From: Candidatus Binatia bacterium
Lineage (GTDB): Bacteria; Desulfobacterota; Binatia; UBA12015
NCBI GenBank assembly: GCA_019749875.1
Contig: JAIEPK010000415.1
Span: forward strand, 1-47,316
Reading direction: 5' to 3'
Length of the DNA: 47,316 nucleotides
Shown here one piece after another: positions 44,620 through 47,316 of the stretch. Both the position numbers and the translations under genes were made by a program. The notes below the pieces were generated by a model, which saw only the letters and a list, made by a program, of their open reading frames with translations, did not search any database and was not told the DNA's origin. Each line of letters begins with the position of its first letter. Position 1 is the first letter of the stretch.

Positions 44620-45438
44620 GTGCGCGATTTTCTCGCCAACCTGCTCGGCCGCCTGCGCGCGACCAATCGCCAGCAGCGCCTGTACCTCGCGCTCGGCGTG
44701 CTCCTGCTGCTGGTCGTGGGGCGGCTCGCGATCTCGTGGTTCCTCGATTTCCGCTCGGACCTCAAGGAAGACCTCCGTCTCACGGCGCAGCGGCTCGCGA
44801 CGGCGCAGCGGCTCGCGCAGCGCGCGCCGCAGACCAAGAAGGAGTTCGACGCGCTGCAGGCGCGCTATCAAGCGACCGTCGCCGAGCTGGTTCCGGGCGA
44901 CACGCCGACGCTCGCCGCGGCGGCGCTGCAGGATCGCGTTTCCGCGCTGGCGAGCGAGAAGAAGGTCAGCGTTCAGACCACCCAGGTGCTGAAGGACGAG
45001 GCGCTCGGCCCGTTCCGTCAAGTATCCCTGCGCATCACCGCGTCGGGGGAGCTGCACGACCTCGCCGACTTTCTCACCGCGCTCGAGTTCGGACCGCTGC
45101 GCGTGTCGATCCCCTTCATCGAGCTGTCACGCCGCGGCGCGATGGTGCGCAAGCAGGGAGTCGGGCGGACCGTCTCGGCGACGATCCAGGTCTCGGGGGT
45201 CGTCCAGGGAACCGCTCAGCTCGCCAGTGTGCAGAAGGTCGCGGCGAAGGGTGGTGAGGCTCCGGCGTCGGCTCCCGAGGCGGCAGCGCCAGCGGTTGCC
45301 CCGGGGTCGGGCGAGAGCGCACCGGCCGCCGCTCCGCCGGCGGGTCTCGGCCAGCGCTTGCCGCCGGCCGCCGAAGCCGACCGTCCGCCGGTTCCCGATG
45401 ATCCGCTCGGTACCAGCCAGATGGTGACGCCGCCGTGA
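44620..45438 (+). CDS. gspM: GspM/PilO-like inner-membrane assembly protein
   Basis: 272 aa from GTG 44620. A short cytoplasmic start is followed by one membrane helix (LYLALGVLLLLVVGRLAISWFL), a coiled coil (LRLTAQRLATAQRLAQRAPQ) and a ferredoxin-like domain (LASEKKVSVQTTQVLKDEALGPF, DLADFLTALEFGPLRVSI), the GspM/PilO arrangement. It ends in ~75 residues of Ala/Pro-rich disordered tail, longer than usual. GspM dimerises with GspL. The stop overlaps gspC. Confidence 0.83.
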   Translation: MRDFLANLLGRLRATNRQQRLYLALGVLLLLVVGRLAISWFLDFRSDLKEDLRLTAQRLATAQRLAQRAPQTKKEFDALQARYQATVAELVPGDTPTLAAAALQDRVSALASEKKVSVQTTQVLKDEALGPFRQVSLRITASGELHDLADFLTALEFGPLRVSIPFIELSRRGAMVRKQGVGRTVSATIQVSGVVQGTAQLASVQKVAAKGGEAPASAPEAAAPAVAPGSGESAPAAAPPAGLGQRLPPAAEADRPPVPDDPLGTSQMVTPP

Positions 45439-46136
45439 AGCGCTTTCGGGTCCTGAACCTCATCCTGATCGCCCTGATCGGTCTCGCGACGTGGCGCACC
45501 GTGGAGGTGTGGCGTCGGATGCCGCCCGAGGTCGGCGATCAGGCAGCACCACCGGCGCAGCCTCTCGACACGGTGGGCGCGCCGGGCAAGCGTCCGGCGT
45601 TGCCGCAGCTGGTCACCAACATCACGGACAAGGATCTGTTCGACGTGTCGCGCCAGGCGCCGTCGGCCGCGTCCGGTCCGACCCCCGAGCAGACTCCGCC
45701 GCCGCCACCGCCGACGTTGAAGCTCGCAGGGGTCGTCTTCGTCGGTTCGCAGCACGAAGCGGTGTTCATCGACATCAGCCAGAACAACAAGCAGATCCGG
45801 ATGCGCGAGGGCGAAGAGATCGGCGGCTACAAGGTCGCCAAGATCAGCACGCAGCAAGTCTCTCTCGTCAGCGGCACCGGTGACGAGGTGAAGCTCGATC
45901 TGCTGCTCGAGACAGGCAAGGGACCCGGGCCGCGGCCCGCCGGTCCCGGCGGCGTTGCGCCGCCACCGCCGCACGGCAACCGTCCCGCGCAGCCGGGACA
46001 GGTCAACAATCCGCCGGGCGGCTTCGGGCCGCCGGGTGGTGCGACCGCGATGCAGCGCAACGATGCACGAGATCGCGCGCAGCGGGCGCGCGAGCGATTG
46101 AAGCGCTTGCGCGAGGAAGCAGCCACGAACCGATGA
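45435..46136 (+). CDS. gspC: GspC-like protein linking inner membrane to secretin
   Basis: 233 aa from GTG 45435 (GTGA overlap with gspM). After a membrane helix (VLNLILIALIGLATWRTVEVW) and a Pro-rich linker comes the homology-region-like beta domain: LKLAGVVFVGSQHEAVFID, IRMREGEEIGGYKVAKISTQQVSLV, which contacts the N0 domain of the secretin. No PDZ or coiled coil of classical GspC is evident; instead the C-terminus is Pro/Gly-rich and ends in a basic helix (RDRAQRARERLKRLREEA). It therefore resembles the shorter GspC/PulP forms of deltaproteobacteria. gspD follows. Confidence 0.8.
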   Translation: MKRFRVLNLILIALIGLATWRTVEVWRRMPPEVGDQAAPPAQPLDTVGAPGKRPALPQLVTNITDKDLFDVSRQAPSAASGPTPEQTPPPPPPTLKLAGVVFVGSQHEAVFIDISQNNKQIRMREGEEIGGYKVAKISTQQVSLVSGTGDEVKLDLLLETGKGPGPRPAGPGGVAPPPPHGNRPAQPGQVNNPPGGFGPPGGATAMQRNDARDRAQRARERLKRLREEAATNR

Positions 46137-46201
46137 AGCCGATCCTCGATGGTCTTAAAAAGCTCCTCGTTCTCGGCTACACCGCGGGGCAGGGAGGGGG
46201 C

Positions 46202-47316
46202 ATGGTTTGTCACGCACCGCGTGAAGGGACTGCGCGCTCGCGGAGCCGCGGCGCCGACCGAGCTTTTCGCGCGGTTCTCGTGCTGGCCGTGCTGGGGCTG
46301 CTGGTCCTCCCTCGCGCGATCGATGCACAGACCGGCGCCGGCAATGGCAATGGCGCGCCCCCGCCGCCGCCCGCGCCTGCGGATGCGGCAGCGCCGGTAC
46401 CGGCACCTGAAGGACCCGGCGACGACGCGATCGTCCTGAACTTCGAAAAGGCGGACATTCGCGAGGTCGTGCACAGCCTCGCCGGCGCGCTCGGCATCAA
46501 CTACCTGCTCGATCCGCGCGTCGAGGGTCAGGTCACGATCCGCACCGCCCCGACCGGCAAGATCCCACGCAGCGATCTGTTCCCGATCTTCAACCAGATC
46601 CTGCGCAGCATCGGCATCGCCGCCGTCAAGGTCGGCGAGGTCTACAACATCATGCCGATCGCGGAGGCGAAGACGCGCGTCAACGCTTCGCCCGCGAACC
46701 TGCAGGGCATGAGCGCCGACGATCTGTTCGTCATCGAGCTGGTGCCCGTCAAGAACGTCGCCGCGCAGGAGATGGTGAACCTGCTTGAGCCGTTCATCAC
46801 GCCGGGTGGCGACGTCTACGCGTACCCGCGCGCCAACGTCCTGATCATCACCGACATCTCGACCAACGTCGACCGTCTGCGCGAGATGGTCGATCTGCTC
46901 GATCGCGACAGCTTCAAGCTGCTCAAGGCCAAGATCTTCAAGATCACGCACGCCAACATCGAAGACCTCGGTGCCGAGCTGCTGTCGGTGCTGGACACCT
47001 ACGGCATCACCGGCGAGGCGGCGCAGGAGCGCGGCGTCTACGTGATCCCGCTGCTGCGCCTGAACTCGATCGCGGTGCTCGCCTTCAACGACGAGATGTT
47101 CAAGGCGGTCGACTACTGGATGCGCCTGCTCGACGTCCCACCGGATGACGAGCTGACGCGGACGGTGCGCGTCTACAACGTCCAGAATGCGAAGGCGGCC
47201 GATCTCGCGATCGTGCTCAACGAGCTCTACGGCGGCGGCAGCGGCAGCAGCGGTGGTGGCCCGGGAGCGCCGCAGCGCGGCCAGCCCGGCTTCGGCGGCG
47301 CGGGTGCGGCGGGTGG
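46202..47316 (+). CDS. gspD: Type II secretion outer-membrane secretin GspD (3' truncated by window edge)
   Basis: Open to the window end, hence absent from the ORF track. The ATG at 46202 has a GGGAGGGGG ribosome site and gives a signal peptide with a basic n-region and AVLVLAVLGLLVLPRAIDAQ. An in-frame ATG at 46133 overlaps the gspC stop (ATGA) and is an alternative. After a Pro/Ala linker, the N0 domain reads IVLNFEKADIREVVHSLAG and NYLLDPRVEGQVTI. N1 is FVIELVPVKNVAAQEMVNLL, YPRANVLIITD. N2 contains FKITHANIEDLGAELLSVL. N3 starts TVRVYNVQNAKAADLAIVLNELY and enters the Gly-rich loop (GGGSGSSGGGP). The secretin pore domain lies outside. It forms the outer-membrane channel for GspC-delivered substrates. 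Confidence 0.95.
   Translation, partial: MVCHAPREGTARSRSRGADRAFRAVLVLAVLGLLVLPRAIDAQTGAGNGNGAPPPPPAPADAAAPVPAPEGPGDDAIVLNFEKADIREVVHSLAGALGINYLLDPRVEGQVTIRTAPTGKIPRSDLFPIFNQILRSIGIAAVKVGEVYNIMPIAEAKTRVNASPANLQGMSADDLFVIELVPVKNVAAQEMVNLLEPFITPGGDVYAYPRANVLIITDISTNVDRLREMVDLLDRDSFKLLKAKIFKITHANIEDLGAELLSVLDTYGITGEAAQERGVYVIPLLRLNSIAVLAFNDEMFKAVDYWMRLLDVPPDDELTRTVRVYNVQNAKAADLAIVLNELYGGGSGSSGGGPGAPQRGQPGFGGAGAAG

Overview
This is high-GC DNA with dense, mostly one-directional gene packing and frequent GTG starts that overlap the preceding stop (GTGA, ATGA or TTGA junctions). The genes imply a diderm, LPS-making bacterium: LptD, a polysaccharide ABC exporter of the Wzm/Wzt type, and a type II secretion system. 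The style (high GC, Thr-Pro linkers in secreted proteins, PilM/PilN-like GspL) suggests a deltaproteobacterial-grade or Binatota-like lineage. That placement is inference and no marker here settles it.

Region 1 (1-11785) is housekeeping. The tail of a SPOR-domain protein is followed by a full tryptophan operon, trpE-G-D-C-F-B-A, running straight into accD, folC and lptD. There is no leader peptide or attenuator before trpE. The largest gap, before trpC, may hold an internal promoter.

Region 2 (11782-16738) holds a family 2 glycosyltransferase, a decayed cupin remnant, gmd and rmd (the GDP-mannose to GDP-D-rhamnose route), and gspE, the ATPase of the type II secretion system.

Region 3 (16739-38353) is about 21.6 kb of surface-glycan and secreted-protein genes sitting between gspE and the rest of the gsp genes. 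In order: a polyprenyl-phosphate glycosyltransferase; a convergent PMT/ArnT-like membrane glycosyltransferase; a small membrane-anchored protein; an unknown 534-aa secreted protein with its own candidate promoter and a strong terminator; Wzt and Wzm; a Thr-Pro-linker secreted protein on the minus strand; a parvulin-type prolyl isomerase coupled to a second Wzt; an O-antigen ligase/polymerase; a DUF1573-like secreted protein; a secreted astacin-like metalloprotease with FG-GAP repeats; and three large glycosyltransferases, two of them multidomain.

Region 4 (38354-47316) is the remaining type II secretion operon in the order F-G-H-I-J-K-L-M-C-D. gspD runs off the window end and is absent from the ORF track.

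Working model: Gmd and Rmd make GDP-D-rhamnose; the glycosyltransferases build an O-polysaccharide on a lipid carrier; Wzm/Wzt exports it; the WaaL-like protein may ligate it; LptD inserts finished LPS; and the Gsp machine secretes exoproteins, possibly including the metalloprotease and the large unknown protein encoded inside the glycan block. No tRNA, rRNA, CRISPR array or insertion sequence was seen.
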